The notes: generated by a model from the letters alone, not told the origin. A DNA stretch of 64,000 bases from Moringa oleifera (GCA_021397835.1 JAJFZO010000087.1:4836001-4900000), one strand, 5' to 3'. Numbered from the stretch's first letter, positions 49,060 to 62,064 are shown. Numbers and translations: made by a program.

Positions 49060-51169
49060 ATGTACAGGCCGGTGGTGTTCGTACCTGCGAGCCCAACTGA
49101 GCGGTGGCAAGAGACCTGGACGCGCTTGCTGACTCCTTTGACCTTATGGCTATGTGGCATGTAATTCTTCCATCTTCTATTTTGACGCCGCTTTCGTGTA
49201 CCCTTCAACCCTAAACGACCTTCTTGCTTTTTGTTGCAGTTACTCTGTCTATCCGATATGGGTACTACGGGGACTGTCGGATGGTGCTTGGACCAAGCTC
49301 GTCGCGGTTGATGACGGCGAGTCCTCTATTCGTGGAGCACGTTCAAATGAGAGACGACGACAGGAAAGGAGCCTCTCTTTATGGGTTCTCTGAGAAGCCT
49401 GAACTGAGTGGCGAATATAATTGGAGCGCCTCCAACTATATGATTGTTGGATCTTACACTCGCAAGGTGAAGACGACTGCCCCTTGAACTCCCAATTTCC
49501 GTCACAATTCTCTTCTTTTTTCCTTGTCTATCAGTGGACATAATTGTATTAATTGAGGAGCTTGACTGATGAATTTTAACTTCCAGGGATTTTCCTTGTG
49601 GCTAAACAAAGGCTCTACGATTCGAATGACATTGGTAACTCAGACAAGTAGATTGAATCAAGTCGAAGTGGTTGTGATTAAAGGTTACTTGGACTACCTT
49701 TATGTCTTTTTCTGAACTAATCGATTTCACTCTAGAAATTAAAGACTGAACTTGGAACTGATTGGCTTGTACTCTCTCTACAGGAGAACGCCAGTACGAA
49801 AGGTTGCAGCCAAAACTGACAAACTCCGCCAATGCCACTGCCTCTTCTGAACCACTGAAAGGTACCATGTTCCTTATTCTTCGCCCTTTTGAGGTCTAAG
49901 CTGTTTTGTTCAATATTAAGAAAATCCATAAGTAAATAGAAAACTGCAGAACTAAAAGTTTTAATTGCTCATTAATTTTACCGCGCCAGGTAGGGGTCGA
50001 ACCTACGACCTTCTGCTTAGGAAACAGACGCTCTATCCACTGAGCTACAAGCGCTTGTTGTGAGTGACATTAATCAGTGCATGTTCCTAGACTAAGTAAA
50101 GTTCTGAATCTATTGTGCATGCTGCTGTTTTTTGTTGGGGGGGGTGGGGGTGTTGGGGGGCGCTAAATAAGGATGATGAGAAGGCCATGGTGAGCATTTT
50201 GTTACCGACATCTTGAATGAAATCTAAGACAATACCCTGTTCAGGTAAAGATGCTGAATTCACTGTAGAAGAAGACAACAAGTACTACATTGGAGTGATC
50301 AACACAGATAGTACGAGCACGATATTGACCATGGCTGTAAATGTTACATCGAAGATCTATGATCTGACAAAAGCAACCAACACGTGTTCCACATTAGAGG
50401 GGTCATGCCAGCTCAAGCTTCTCTTTCCTAATCCCCAATATTTCATAATCACGACACCCAACAATGTAAGCCCTTCAAGAGCATTCTTCATAACCGTTTA
50501 TGCTTTAATCTGAATAGTCTTGGGTCGGTTCATTGGAAGCGACTCTTACCCAGATGCAATGGTAAGACAACTGATGGACTTATTTCTGCGAAAATTATCC
50601 TTAATGAGTGAAACATAACTGCAGGGAGATCTTGGCGGGTGGTACCTGGAGATATCTTTTGTGGCTCGTGTGGTCACTTACATCATAATTTTGGGTGCAG
50701 CATTACTCAATCTTTCCTTCTGAGTTTCATCTTTCTCGTGGCCACATTTGGGTACGTGCCTAACTTACATGTGCTGTCATTTTCAGGCGTTATTGTGGTT
50801 ATTATTTTCGTGGTGCTAAGATACCTTGGAGCTTGGGACCCTGAGAATACTAATAACATGGTGGCGCCAGCACCTAGAGAGGTATCCGAGACTGCCCCTC
50901 TAATACCAGCCAAACCAATTGGGTTCACGTACGGAACCGGAGAAGAAGAGGATGCAGAAACTGGATCATCCAGCAGCTCTTCCGAGGATCTCTATGATGC
51001 AAAATTATGTGTAATATGTTACGACGAGCAGCGCAACTGCTTCTTTGTTCCTTGTGGCCACTGCGCTACCTGCTATGACTGCGCCCAAAGGATTGTGGAA
51101 GGGGAAAGCAAAGTGTGTCCAATATGTCGAAGGTTCATTCACAAAGTGAGAAGATTGTTTACTCCTTGA
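49060..51169 (+). CDS. Membrane RING-type E3 ubiquitin ligase, APD1/APD2-like
   Basis: Seven exons join to 1,170 nt, 389 residues: 49060-49153, 49240-49466, 49587-49683, 49784-49861, 50245-50465, 50625-50694, 50787-51169. All introns are GT-AG and the phase fits at each join. Residues about 22-36 form a membrane helix, followed by SIRYGYYGDCRMVLGPSSSR, typical of the ABERRANT POLLEN DEVELOPMENT (APD) family with DUF4792/DUF4793 regions in the lumenal part. A second helix (ARVVTYIIILG joined to VIVVIIFVVL) precedes a serine-rich acidic linker and a C-terminal RING. The zinc ligands are C337, C340, C352, H354, C358, C361, C373 and C376 (C3HC4). Known APD proteins are endomembrane E3 ligases needed for male gametophyte development. 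Ligase activity here is inferred. The first donor (TAT|GTGGCA) is weak, so the N-terminal join is the least sure part. Confidence 0.9.
49982..50054 (-). tRNA. tRNA-Arg (anticodon CCU)
   Basis: On the minus strand 73 nt fold as a full cloverleaf. The acceptor arm is GCGCTTG with CTGGCGC (one U-U mismatch and one G-U pair). The D stem is GCTC/GAGC, the anticodon stem TCTGT/GCAGA with loop TTCCTAA (anticodon CCT), and the T arm GTAGG-TTCGACC-CCTAC. The internal Pol III promoter boxes are present: A box TAGCTCAGTGG and B box GGTTCGACC. A TTTT terminator lies about 25 nt downstream (plus-strand AAAA near 49955). The gene sits inside intron 4 of the RING gene, on the opposite strand. It reads AGG codons. 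Confidence 0.95.
50137..50160 (+). repeat. G-run cluster in intron 4 of the RING gene
   Basis: G8-T-G5-TGTT-G6 on the coding strand. Each run is long enough to contribute two stacks, so an intramolecular G-quadruplex is possible in the pre-mRNA or DNA. It lies between the tRNA and exon 5. It may also simply be an error-prone homopolymer region in the assembly. Confidence 0.6.
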
Positions 51170-52989
51170 CTTGAGCTGTATTAAATCTGTATGGCTGTGT
51201 TTGAGAAGGAAGTTTTGATTGATTGCTGACTAAAGATTAACCCAAAAATTTCTATTCTCAGGTGTTTATTATTAACTGAGAAAGAAGTCTGATTCATATA
51301 GTGTAGAATTGATTGTATAATGTGGTGATCTCTATCGACATGTTCTCAACCATTTCTAACTTCAGACGAAGTGAATGCTGATTTTAAATCAACCATCCAC
51401 CTTGGCGAATCAATCCAGATTCTTGCAAAAGGGTTGATGATATGGCAGAGAAAGACAAACTTTTTTCTTTTTTCATTTTCTTCCCCAGCTGATTTTGTTG
51501 TAGGACACCTTAGGTGGAGGCACAGAATGGGCAGCCTCCGGCTTAACATGTCACAGCTCAGTCCTTGACAAGCTGCAATCCAGCAAGTATCTGCTCCGAT
51601 ACCTATGTGGAGGCTTTCTTGTCTGGTTCGGCGCAATGCCATTAGTGAAGATGGGACAAACATAAGAACCCTGATGTTGAATTTTATTTTATTTTATATT
51701 ATGTACCATTATATAAATTGGGATATTTTGATTTAACAAAATAAATTCATCATTTTGATTCAATTTAGTAAACTTAATAACGCAACTTAAATAGTCTCGA
51801 TCATTTTGATATGGGTTGAGCATCTATTTTCCCTGACCTGACTACGTGACAAGGTTGAAGAATTTTGATAACTGTGTAAATGCCCAACTACGTGACAGGG
51901 TTGGAGAATCTGAAGATTACTGTCTATGCCTTTGAAGTGGTGTTGCTGGGGCTGATAATGAGGAGAGATGCTGACTTTGTACAGGATGGAAGAGAGATAA
52001 CACTTTCAATAGCAATGCTTTCCATCATGAAAGGAGAAAACCCAGAAGCTCAGCTCAGTTTCTTTGTCAATCTTGCACATAAAAGTCCTCAATACCGTTA
52101 CCAGAGTAAATGCTGCATTGGAACCAACATCCTTGAAACAAGCTGATGACTTTTTTTTTTTTGGGGCGCACAAAAGTGAACAAACATCTTTGTGTTAGTG
52201 ATGCTTTTGGTCTACCAATTTGTCTTAGGAGATGGAACTTTTTAATCAATGAAATAGCCAAGAAGAAGCTCTCTCTTATTCGAGGTTTGTACTTGTATGC
52301 ATACATGCTTCCACTCTCAAGACAGGTTGCCCAGTGGCCTTAGGTCAGTCAGGCTCCCAGCTTGTGTCCCAACAAGCTCATGATGGTCTCCAGGCATTAT
52401 AGATTACTGTCAGACAATGACAAACATGTCTCTAAAACGGCTGGACCGATCACTATTAGCTCTAAAACGTTTTTGAAGGAACAAACAAGCATGACATCCA
52501 GACATGGCTAAGTGCAGTCTTGACTTTTCAGCAAGCATGTAGGACTCTACTGATAGTCTCAGTCTCTCAGAAAAAACTCTCGCAAAATGGATTATCTCTC
52601 TCAATTGGCCAACGACCCTTTGGCTTCCAGAACTGCAACTTGGTGCTTCACCGCCCATGCAAAGGGGACACAATACTGTCTTGGTAAATGGAAGGTCCCG
52701 CATGCTTCTCTCTTCAGAACTGTAGGATCACAGCGAGCTCTGATTTTTCTCCAGTGAAACATAACGGCAACTCCTATCTCGGGAGGCCGCGGATGGATTA
52801 CTCAAGATCAGTCGTGATGGAATCAAGCATATACGACACCATTTCACCTAGGGGCTGGATTGAGTGGCATGGGGCCTAGAGTTCCAAGTTGAAGACCCTG
52901 TCTTTTGCAAAATAGTCCAACTCGAGGCTTGGAACTGGAACTTCCTGGTTGCCTTCCGCCGGGGTAACGTTCATCTCTGGCCTCCAGTA
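51170..52989. other. 3' flank of the RING gene and unassigned sequence
   Basis: Less AT-rich than the spacers elsewhere, with several frames of 60-105 codons on both strands, none with a pattern I recognise. 52850-52990 is probably the decayed C-terminal end of the bHLH pseudogene next door. Confidence 0.4.
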
Positions 52990-53545
52990 AACTTAACTTC
53001 GATGATTTTTAGGACCTTGCGGCTGAATGTGGTAATATTGGCATCAGCAGCCTCAAGGCCCAAAGAATTGATAACTTTCATCAAGCTCCCAAATCCACCT
53101 TGCTTCTGCTCGCGGACTAACTTGATCACGAAACTCTTTTGTTAATTTGGTTCACTTCCACATCGACCTCTTGTTTTTCCTTCTTAATAAAGCCGGAGTA
53201 ATTTTGAACGTGATCAATTGCAACCTTGGCGCCTTTATGTACTTCATCTGGCTTTGTTAACTTCTCCTCTGCCTTACTCACTTCATGTTATTCATCTTTA
53301 ATTTCCTTGAGCTCATTTCAGAGTAACTTTATCTCTTTCTGCAGCTCTCTTATGTATTCAATTGCATCTCCAAGAATAGCAGCTCTATCCATCTTTAATA
53401 TCTTACGAACCAAAGCTCGTGAACAAACAACCCATCTTTGATTTTGTTCTTCCTGTTCCCCTCTGTGACAAGATTCTTAGACTTGCAGTCCCTTCCCAGG
53501 CGCTGGATAGCCTTGGCATTATCTTTAGCAGCCTTATGACTGCAC
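52990..53545 (-). pseudogene. bHLH transcription factor fragment, AMS-like
   Basis: Reading the minus strand across frames gives a bHLH domain: CKSKNLVTEGNRKNKIKDGL, then (after a frameshift near 53425) RALVRKILKMDRAAILGDAI and EYIRELQKEIKLL. Further on comes a C-terminal ACT-like part: EVNQINKR, FVIKLVREQKQGGFGSLMKV and INSLGLEAADANITTF. This pairing resembles ABORTED MICROSPORES (AMS), a tapetum regulator, and related bHLH proteins. Damage includes TGA after KLL, TAA after IKDE, a second frameshift before FVIK, and loss of the second arginine of the basic ERxR core (EGNRK). The N-terminal domain is absent and no introns are evident in this part, so a retrocopy or a single-exon fragment are both possible. 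Confidence 0.75.
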
Positions 53546-56500
53546 ACAACCATCAAGATTCATTCTTTTCTGGTAAAAAGAAATGTAAAGCTTCTGTCAC
53601 TCTCCTCTGTAGTTGGTTTCAATACGTGCCAAGATGGAGCAGTTATTGTTTGCAAAAAAGATCAAGGATATAGTCAACTGCGAGGGGTCAGCAGGGACGA
53701 GCGCACGAGAGGTTTGACCAGTGGCATAGGAGGATGCCACTGGGTTTTGAAAAAAGTAAGAAAACACTGTAGAAAGATGAAGTGTTCTTGTTGTTGAAAT
53801 AAAGAGAGGTGGCTTAGGAAGACAAAAGCCCATTTCTGCAATGTTGTTTCACTTTAGTATTTCAAAATAATTAAGAAAGAAAGAGGAGGAGATCACATTG
53901 GAGAAGATCAGATTGTCGGCAAAGCCACCGTTGAGAAGGAATAATCTACACATTGCCGAGGACGCTTATTTCCTTTACTACTAATAGCTCCAAAGGCAGG
54001 GGAAATTTGTAACAAAAGAGTGTTGGATGCCATGCGCTAATTTTGCTGAAGCCGGTGTCTCTTAGCTTTCTATTCTAAAGAAGTTGAAGGGACAAGCCTT
54101 AGAAGAGGCTTTGAATAGAATAGACTTTACGAACTTCAGAAGGCAATTTGCCGCTGAAAAGGCTTTCTAGAGTTGACCTTCGGATCTTTAAAGTTGCCAG
54201 ATCTGCCAAAGTTTATCCGACAGATTTACTAGAGCAAATCTACCTTATTGGTCAGATCTTCCAGACCTGCTAGAAGCTACCGGAATTGGTTTCTCGATCT
54301 GTCAGATCTGCCAAAGTGGCCAAAAATTACCAAAATGAATCTTGCCCATTCCCGATCTGAACTCGATCCCTAAATTCGATCCTCCCAGACATAAGACTCA
54401 TGTCCCTACATAGGATTCATGTCCAAATTTCCAGGGATACATCTCACTACAACAGTACTAGCATCCACACGGGTTGTATGGTTCGAGCTTGTAAAACTCA
54501 GACAGCTCTTAAATTTAACGTAACAAAAAAGTAGCACAGTATTAAAAGAAACAAAAGAATTGTACCCTGAAATATCAAGACTCAAAATTATTTTAGAAAA
54601 AATGAAAAGATCTAAAAAGATCAAATTAAGACATAACAAGAAGAGATAGAAATTTTATTTTGAACAGTCCATATTAATGGATTCAAAGCCTGAGGAGGAA
54701 TTGAAGTTGGCCATAGCAAAACATGCCAAACAAGATAACAGAACTTTCTGTAAAGATGAGGCAGTCCCAATGAGGACGTGAAGCCATGAGATTATAAAAC
54801 TCTGTTCAGCTCGAAAAATTCAGGTATGGATGTCATATCACATTCAATATTCAATCTCCTAATCTTCATTACCATAAATAGTCATCGACGAATCAGCCTA
54901 CTATTTCCCTCTTAGACGGCTTTTACAAGTTGAATAGAATTCCTAACTCAAGTCTTAAACAGTTTTCAAGTGATCACATTAAGTTATCACTTATTTTGAT
55001 TTATTTAAAGAATTATTATGGGTAAGACAAGTATGTATTAAATCATTTAAATTCATGTATAATATATGTTAATCTTACTGGTGATATAAAAGTCTAGAAA
55101 CATAAATTTAAAATCAAGATTTTATTTAATGTTATTTACTTAAAAATTGATTGTTGAATCAAGTTTCATTTAATTAAACTTGCCTGTAAAGCATGCTTTA
55201 TAATTGATTATTTTATCTTCAAATAAAAAGTTGTTAGATTTTGTCACATTTGCAGTAAAATCTCTAAAATCAATAGTCTCGGCATCATGTAATAGTTATT
55301 AATCAAAAGCTGCAGTAATTGTTCCGTAAATTAATAAATTTATAGAATGTACTTATAATTCAATAAACATATATATATTTAATCTAACTGAAAATCCATT
55401 ATAATTTATCAATCTATAATCAATTAAAAATAAATTAATCCAAGTGTATATATATCTATACCATTTAATAAATATGTATTTTTTCTAATTAAACACACAC
55501 AAACAAAATGGAGATATCACATACCACCTAATAAAATCATAATTAATAAATATAAATTTAATTAATAATAATCAAAGATTTGGAATACCATGATATAATG
55601 GGTGCAAATGCCCATTTGGGTTAGCCTAATGAAAATGATGCAAAAGGCTCAAGTTTAGAAATTTGTTGACATTATTGAAAATCCTGCCAGTGAAAAAATT
55701 GAGGCTGACACAATACCTATGGAGCCTGTTATGTGCAATAAAGCAATCAAAGCATCAATAACACTTCATAATTTTTTATTGCAATTCAAGAATTCAATCC
55801 CAGCTAGATGGAGTTAAAATAAAAAAAATTATAGATGAGTCCAACTACATTTAAATTTCAAGGAAAAAAATTACAAAAGGCTCGTGTGTTTTAACAAAAA
55901 TCATAGTAAATTATATTTCAAAATTTTAATAAAATATTATTTAAAGATTATCAATTTATCAGGCATTAATTTACAAAAGTTTACTGTATATTTGACCTCA
56001 TGCTTGCTTAATAAAGAATTTGAAGTGGATGTTTTGGTGTCAACTTGGTAGATGTTCTTGTTGATAAACACCGTTATGTATTAATTATTGTTTTTCTTTG
56101 AGTAAAAATCGTTCAAAATCTTTAACTATATTTTGTCTATTAAATCAAATTTTAATGTTAAAAAAGTAATAAATATTCAAATTTTGATTTATTAATTTAA
56201 TTTAAATTAAATATTAACTCAAATTATTATAAAAAGTTAAGCATATTTTGTTATTAAAATGCTTTAAAAAATGACTTAGATAAATTTTACATTTCATTTC
56301 AATTCAATTTTTTAATTTTAATTTTTTTTTACTTAAGCTATTTATTATGATTTTTTTTAAAATTTTTACAGTATTTTTTTAAAAATATATTCATTACTCA
56401 AAAAATTATGAAAAACTTTTTTAATAGTAGGTTAAATATTTTTTTACATCCATAAAAAAATTGTAAGTTAAAATTCATATTATAAAATTCTCAACTTAAA

Positions 56501-57830
56501 TATTTCTAATTTTTAAAATTTTTGACAAAGTTTAATTTGATCCAAATTGATAGATTAAGGTTTAATTTATCACTTTTTAAATATTAAGATTAAATTTGTT
56601 ACACAAAATACGGCTGAGGGTTTTAACTAATCTTTTTCTTTCTTTTTTTTTCAATGATTCACTATTTTTATGGCACAGTAAAAAAAATAATGGAATGATC
56701 ATCTTTAAATATAAGGGTTATCTTAGTTATGATTAATGTCATTTACTTTCATATGGTATCATTTTTTTATTTATATATTTTGGTTATTGTTGCTTCTTGA
56801 TTTATTTTTGTTGTCGTTTGAGTAAATATCCATGCAATTTATTTGTTTTTCTAGTGTTGTATTTCGGTTAACAGTCCAAAATGGTTATATCATGGTTTCT
56901 TTTTCTAGTTGGGGGGAGATTTTCTTATTATAATTCTTTAGTTTATTGAATGAAGCTTTTTCGAAGGGTAGTATGACGAGATTATTCTATTTCTTTGAGA
57001 ATTTATAGTTTTTTTTTTTTCAGTTTTATTTGGTCAATCTTAAGTTATCCATTAGATGCTATAGTCACAAACTATTTAATTAAAGATTAAAAATATTTTT
57101 TTATTTATTTATAAGATTTTTTGAAATCGATTTTAAACAAATTTTTTTTGACCTGAATATTTAACATGTTTTACGAGTCATTTAAATTATGTTAAATTTA
57201 TATTGATAAGTATTTTTTTTCTTTTTTGTGGAGCTTCATTTGAACTTTCTATATATGTTCATATATTTAAATGATTTTTTTGAATCTAAATTTAGAGAAA
57301 ATATTTTAGCCCTAGACATTTAACATGGCTTCTAAAACTCATTTAAATTATATTAATTTTACATATACAAAACTTTTTTTCTCTTTTTCTATCAAACATT
57401 TCAAATTTTGCATTAAACCCCAAAAAGTCAAGGTTGACCCTCCTTACTAATGATGAATGAAGTGTAAGGATCCTTTGAGGAACCATAGACTCTTTGAAGA
57501 AGTAATTCAGTACAAATATAGACAACTTAGCTCATGGGAATTAGGGAGCTTGTGCTCTTTGGAAGAAATACCACCAATGTTGAAGTACTATACTTGAAGA
57601 ATAGACTATGGAATGAATAGGTGTTCAACCTAATCCACATGTTGCATGAAGTGAACAAGAGTGACCCATCTTAAATTAAGTGAATGATTTAAATAAATGT
57701 GAGCTTAAATGAACCCAACCTTTTTTCATTAACTTCTTCTTTTAAAAGCAAACGCAAAAGATGAAGACAAAACTTAGAGAACCTAGTAGTCTATGAGTAA
57801 ATTACTATCTTTTAACTCATAGTAACTCTA
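53546..57830. other. Spacer with unassigned sequence
   Basis: 53550-54660 is of balanced composition. The phrase AGATCTGCCAAAGT recurs near 54199 and 54308, and GATC-rich words cluster at 54180-54380. No protein was recognised. 54900-57400 is AT-rich and empty. Confidence 0.4.
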
Positions 57831-57839
57831 TTAATTATA

Positions 57840-58120
57840 GAATTAAAATAGATTCAGTATATATTGATGAGCACCTTCAAATTAAAGATTTCATCAATGG
57901 GTACAAACAATTGAAAATTTCTTTGTGTATATTAGTATTTCAGATGGAAAACATGTTTAGTTGGTGGCTTATAAACTCTAAAAAAAGATCTTCATTTAGT
58001 TAGAGCAGCTTTAGAACAATAAGCGGCAATAAGAGAATAGATTTATGAGAACATGCAACAAATAAAGCAACAACTAATAAGACTTAGATTCCTACTTAAT
58101 GATAATGGTTAGTTTTTAGA
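57840..58120 (+). mobile_element. Ty3/Gypsy gag remnant
   Basis: In one broken plus-strand frame: FHQWVQTIENFFVYISISDG, then LVAYKL and LEQL-NNKRQ-ENRF-RT. This follows the order of the retrotransposon gag domain (W..IE..F.Y..I.D..KV.LVA.KL...A..WWEQL...R...G....RTW). Several stops interrupt it. No pol, no LTR pair seen. Confidence 0.5.
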
Positions 58121-58444
58121 AATTTTTTATTTAATTAGTAATAACTTGATGCAAACTCTAAAGGACTTACCTTGAAACCTAACAAGTAATTTAGATACCT
58201 GTCTTAAAAACTAAAACTTCAAATTCAATAATGAAAAAGGAAACCCCTAGCGATTGCTAGAATCAAAAACCATAGGTATGTAGTTTGAACGCTACAATGA
58301 AAGGCTTTTGATAAGTTCAAAATTGTTCTTTGAAAAACTAAAGATGAACTAACCCTCACATTAAATTTTACTCGCCAATGTTGGTTTTATAAAGCTTGTA
58401 TCCTCTTCAAATAACGGTAAAAGAACATGTAAAATTGGCAAGTA

Positions 58445-58620
58445 AAATATACTAAATTCAAAAAATATATATATTAAACTTAAAAAAAAAGAAATATCCT
58501 AAGATTAAAAAAAATGTCCTAAATTCAAAAAAGAAATATCCTACATTTGAAAAGAAAATATCTTAAATTCAAACACTAAATATCGTAAATTCGAAAAGAA
58601 AATATCTTAAAATAAAAAAA
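58445..58620 (+). repeat. Degenerate minisatellite, unit about 21 bp
   Basis: About seven diverged copies of a unit like GAAATATCCTAAATTCAAAAA, with lengths of about 18-24 bp. Units are aligned by the recurring ATATC-TAAATTC core. Confidence 0.75.
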
Positions 58621-59499
58621 ATAATGACAAATATTTTGACCATATCTAAGAAGTAAATATTTGTTAGCAAATCCTCTCCCACATCAAGCTTTATAAATCC
58701 TACAACTAATCTTTCTGTAATTCAATTGCCAAAATCATGATGCTTTAATTATATTAATTAATTCGTGTTCTTATTTTCGGCTAATCTTGGAATCTAGTAT
58801 CTAGAATTAGTTCGAATATGTTAAATCAATCCATTAAGTATTTCTTGGACCCTCTTGGTGCTTGCTTTTGTAATTGACCTAAATAGAACATGTAATAAAT
58901 CCTTTAGTCATACTTCTTGATTCTCATCAGAACTAATAATAGTGTACTTAAATCTACTAAACATAAACGCTTAAATAGTAAAGCAAATGATGAAATTCAA
59001 GAGGATAAAAATAGAGAAAGCAAGCATAATAATTTTATATGGTTTGCAACACTACCTACATTTAAGCCTCTAAACACCTATCCCTTAAGGATTTCTTCTT
59101 CTTTCCCAAAGGTTTCTTTGGTTATGTCAACTAGTTCTTTAATAGAAAGACTTTCACTTAAGCTTTAATACTATGTAAAAGAACAAAAAATAATGATTTT
59201 TCAACTCTCTCTAACAGTATATGATTATAATATCAAGTTCTATCACTCATAAGATTACTCAAGAATTGGGTTTGTCAAATTAGATACACCATGAGCAAGC
59301 ATAGGAGAATAGCTTGGGAGAAAAAAAAAAAAAGAAGCTTTTTGGGTTCGATGCTTTACAAAATGAATTTTAAAAGCTCTTTATACCCCTTTTTGAAATT
59401 ATAGTTAGTATTCATATAAATACCTTTCTTAAGATAATTTGATTGATTGGATAATTAAAAGACCCATTATGGTTTAAAATTTGAAAACTTGAGAATTCA

Positions 59500-60375
59500 T
59501 TTGAATTGATGAGAATTCCGTCTAGCCAATTGGACAAATGGATTTAGTCCCTTATTTGACCATGCCACCGTCCAAATAAAGGGTGTCACCATCTAAGTCT
59601 CTGACTTACCTAATGCCACTACCCAACAGTGGGTGTCATTTCCTAAGTTTTTATCCCAATCGGTGCTACTACCCAAATGACAAGTGCTATCACCCAAACA
59701 AGATGTTTTCAAAAATTTTTAGTCTAAGAGCTACTTTGGTTGGTACCGTCGCTTGGTTACTCGATGCCATCGTCTCGACAGGATTTTAAACTTTATACGA
59801 TTATAAGTTATATCTAGCAGCTATATTTTTGAATGGAGATATAAAAGGGCTTTTAAAAGCATATAATGTAAAAGTCATTCACGCACAAAGAACTTCAACA
59901 TTATTTTCTCTTTAAATTCAAATTTTTACTTATTCTTTATAATCATTAAATCATCTTAAGCAAGCGTGGTAGAGATTTAGGACTTTCATTCTATTTATCT
60001 ACTCTTGAGAGAATCTACTCATTGCACTTCATTTTCTTAAACATTTAGTAAGACGTTGTTGTAAAGTGAGGAAATTCACCTTGTGTAAAAATCTTGATTG
60101 TGTACAATTAAGTGTGTATTCAATTGAACGAATAATGCAAAATTCTCAAGTGGGTTGAAGTTATGAATGCAAGGAAATGATGATCGAACCACGTAAATCT
60201 TGTCTTTATTCTCTTTACCTTTTCTCTTTTTGTATTCTACACATTTATTTACTGATTTATCTTGGTGATTATTAGATCTAAGTAAATAAACCAAAAATCT
60301 TACTATATAAGTGAGAAAATTTAAAATTTCCAATTCACCTCCTTTTGAGCTACCTACATAAGGCCAATAATCAAC
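59500..60375 (+). mobile_element. Possible LTR or LTR-retrotransposon fragment
   Basis: The composition changes sharply from the spacers around it. A TATA-like GATATAAAAGGGC at about 59840 is followed about 500 bp later by CCAATTCACCTCC at about 60330, a phrase common near the 3' end of plant Copia LTRs of the SIRE type. Only one copy is in the window, so it would be a solo LTR or a fragment. No terminal repeat or duplication was proved. Confidence 0.35.
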
Positions 60376-62060
60376 CTTATTTAGCCATTCAAATTCTAAA
60401 TCACCTTTCATATAACAAATTTCATTAATATAAAAAAGTGTATCAATTGAAAAACTAATAAAATAAATCTATCAATACTTGTTGTTAATTTTTATTTATA
60501 AATATTAAATTAATACCATATATATTACATATATAAAATTAAATTTCTTAAATATTTATCAATTTTTAATTTGTTATCACAAGAAGAAAATAAGATAAAT
60601 TATATTTTTATTTCTTTAATTTATACATATGTGAATTTTTTAAAAGTAATTACGTCCATAAAAGTGAATCCAAAATTTATTTCATCTCATAAAAGCGAAT
60701 CTATCTTTATTTAATCAATTTATTTTTTTATCCTAAAATATTTATATAATTTTAAATGCTTATTAATATTACTTACTTTACATGTTGAAATATACCTTAT
60801 AATTAATTTTATTTATTTTAATATTGCACATAGAAAATGTACTAAGTTTATTATATTCAACATTCAAGAGTTTAAAGCTCTTCATTTTATCAATTTTTAT
60901 ATCTTTTTTATTACTATGTATTTTTATTTATATTATTTTTTAAACAGTAATAAATTAGATTATCTATTAAATTGATATGTGTATTCGCATAGGATTCATT
61001 TAAAACTCATTAAATTAACTCATTTATAATGTAAAAAAAAAAAATCATCAATATGATCCATATATATGTAATGATTGACAGTAATATTGACCAAGTCAAC
61101 TTGGCCTGTAAACTCATGGGCCAAGCCCAACCCATAACAAAGCTCAATGGACCTTTCATAATAACAAATCCAATTAAGTCTGGCCACTTAAAAAACATGC
61201 AATTTGTCATTTGCCGGTGAGTTTTATTTATACATTTATAGTTTATCTAACTAGGCCTTGATCAAGCCAATTCAATGAGTTTTGACTAGGCCATATATCA
61301 GTTCAATAAATTTTATACAAATCAATTTAATAAACTATCTTATTCATTGTTTAAATACGTATATATATATATATAAGTTTTATATAATAAAATAACATAT
61401 AATAAAAATGATATCAAAATCATTAACTAATAGCGTCAAACTTCTAAAATATTGAATATATTACAAATTTAGTATATTTTCTAAGTGTAATATTAAAATT
61501 AATAGAAGTAATGAGTAATATATGTTGTTCTCTAATTATGATAATATAAATTTCAACATGTAAAATAAAAAATGTTAATAACATATAATGTTATATATAT
61601 TTTTAATGAAAAATAAATATATTAACTTAACTTTTGTAAGATGAACTAATGTATAAAGAATCTTCACAAAAAAAAAAAGAACCTATAAATTTTTTAAAAA
61701 ATATATAAATTACCTTATTTTTTTCAATATGACATCATCCTAAAATTTGATAAGTTTTTGAAAAATCTAATTCTATATATGTGATATACATGTTGCATTA
61801 ATTTAATATATGTGTGTATATATATATATATATATTAAAATTGATAGAAATATTGATGGATTATGATATTGATTCTTTTTTATTGATTAACTTTTTATAT
61901 TTATGAAATTTGTTATATAAATCTAATTAAATTTAAACGGATCAAATGGATTTGACCCATTTGTCCTTTTACTAAACTCTAACGAGTCAACCTATATTAA
62001 GTGATCCAACAACAAAATTTAAAATTCATAATTCGCCTGTTTATAAAATGATAGTCTTAA
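60376..62060. other. AT-rich spacer
   Basis: No gene seen. (TA)n tracts occur at about 61360 and 61815-61840. Words such as GGCCAAGCCCAACCC near 61120 are typical of plant intergenic repeats but could not be placed in an element. Confidence 0.5.
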
Positions 62061-62064
62061 CCAA

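Noticed and set aside
50707..50928. 73-codon minus-strand frame inside the RING gene
   Set aside because: Antisense to the last exons of a well-supported gene and without any pattern of its own.
51346..52703. Several frames of 60-105 codons on both strands between the RING gene and the bHLH fragment
   Set aside because: No family pattern, no splice model, and frames overlap on opposite strands; left as unassigned.
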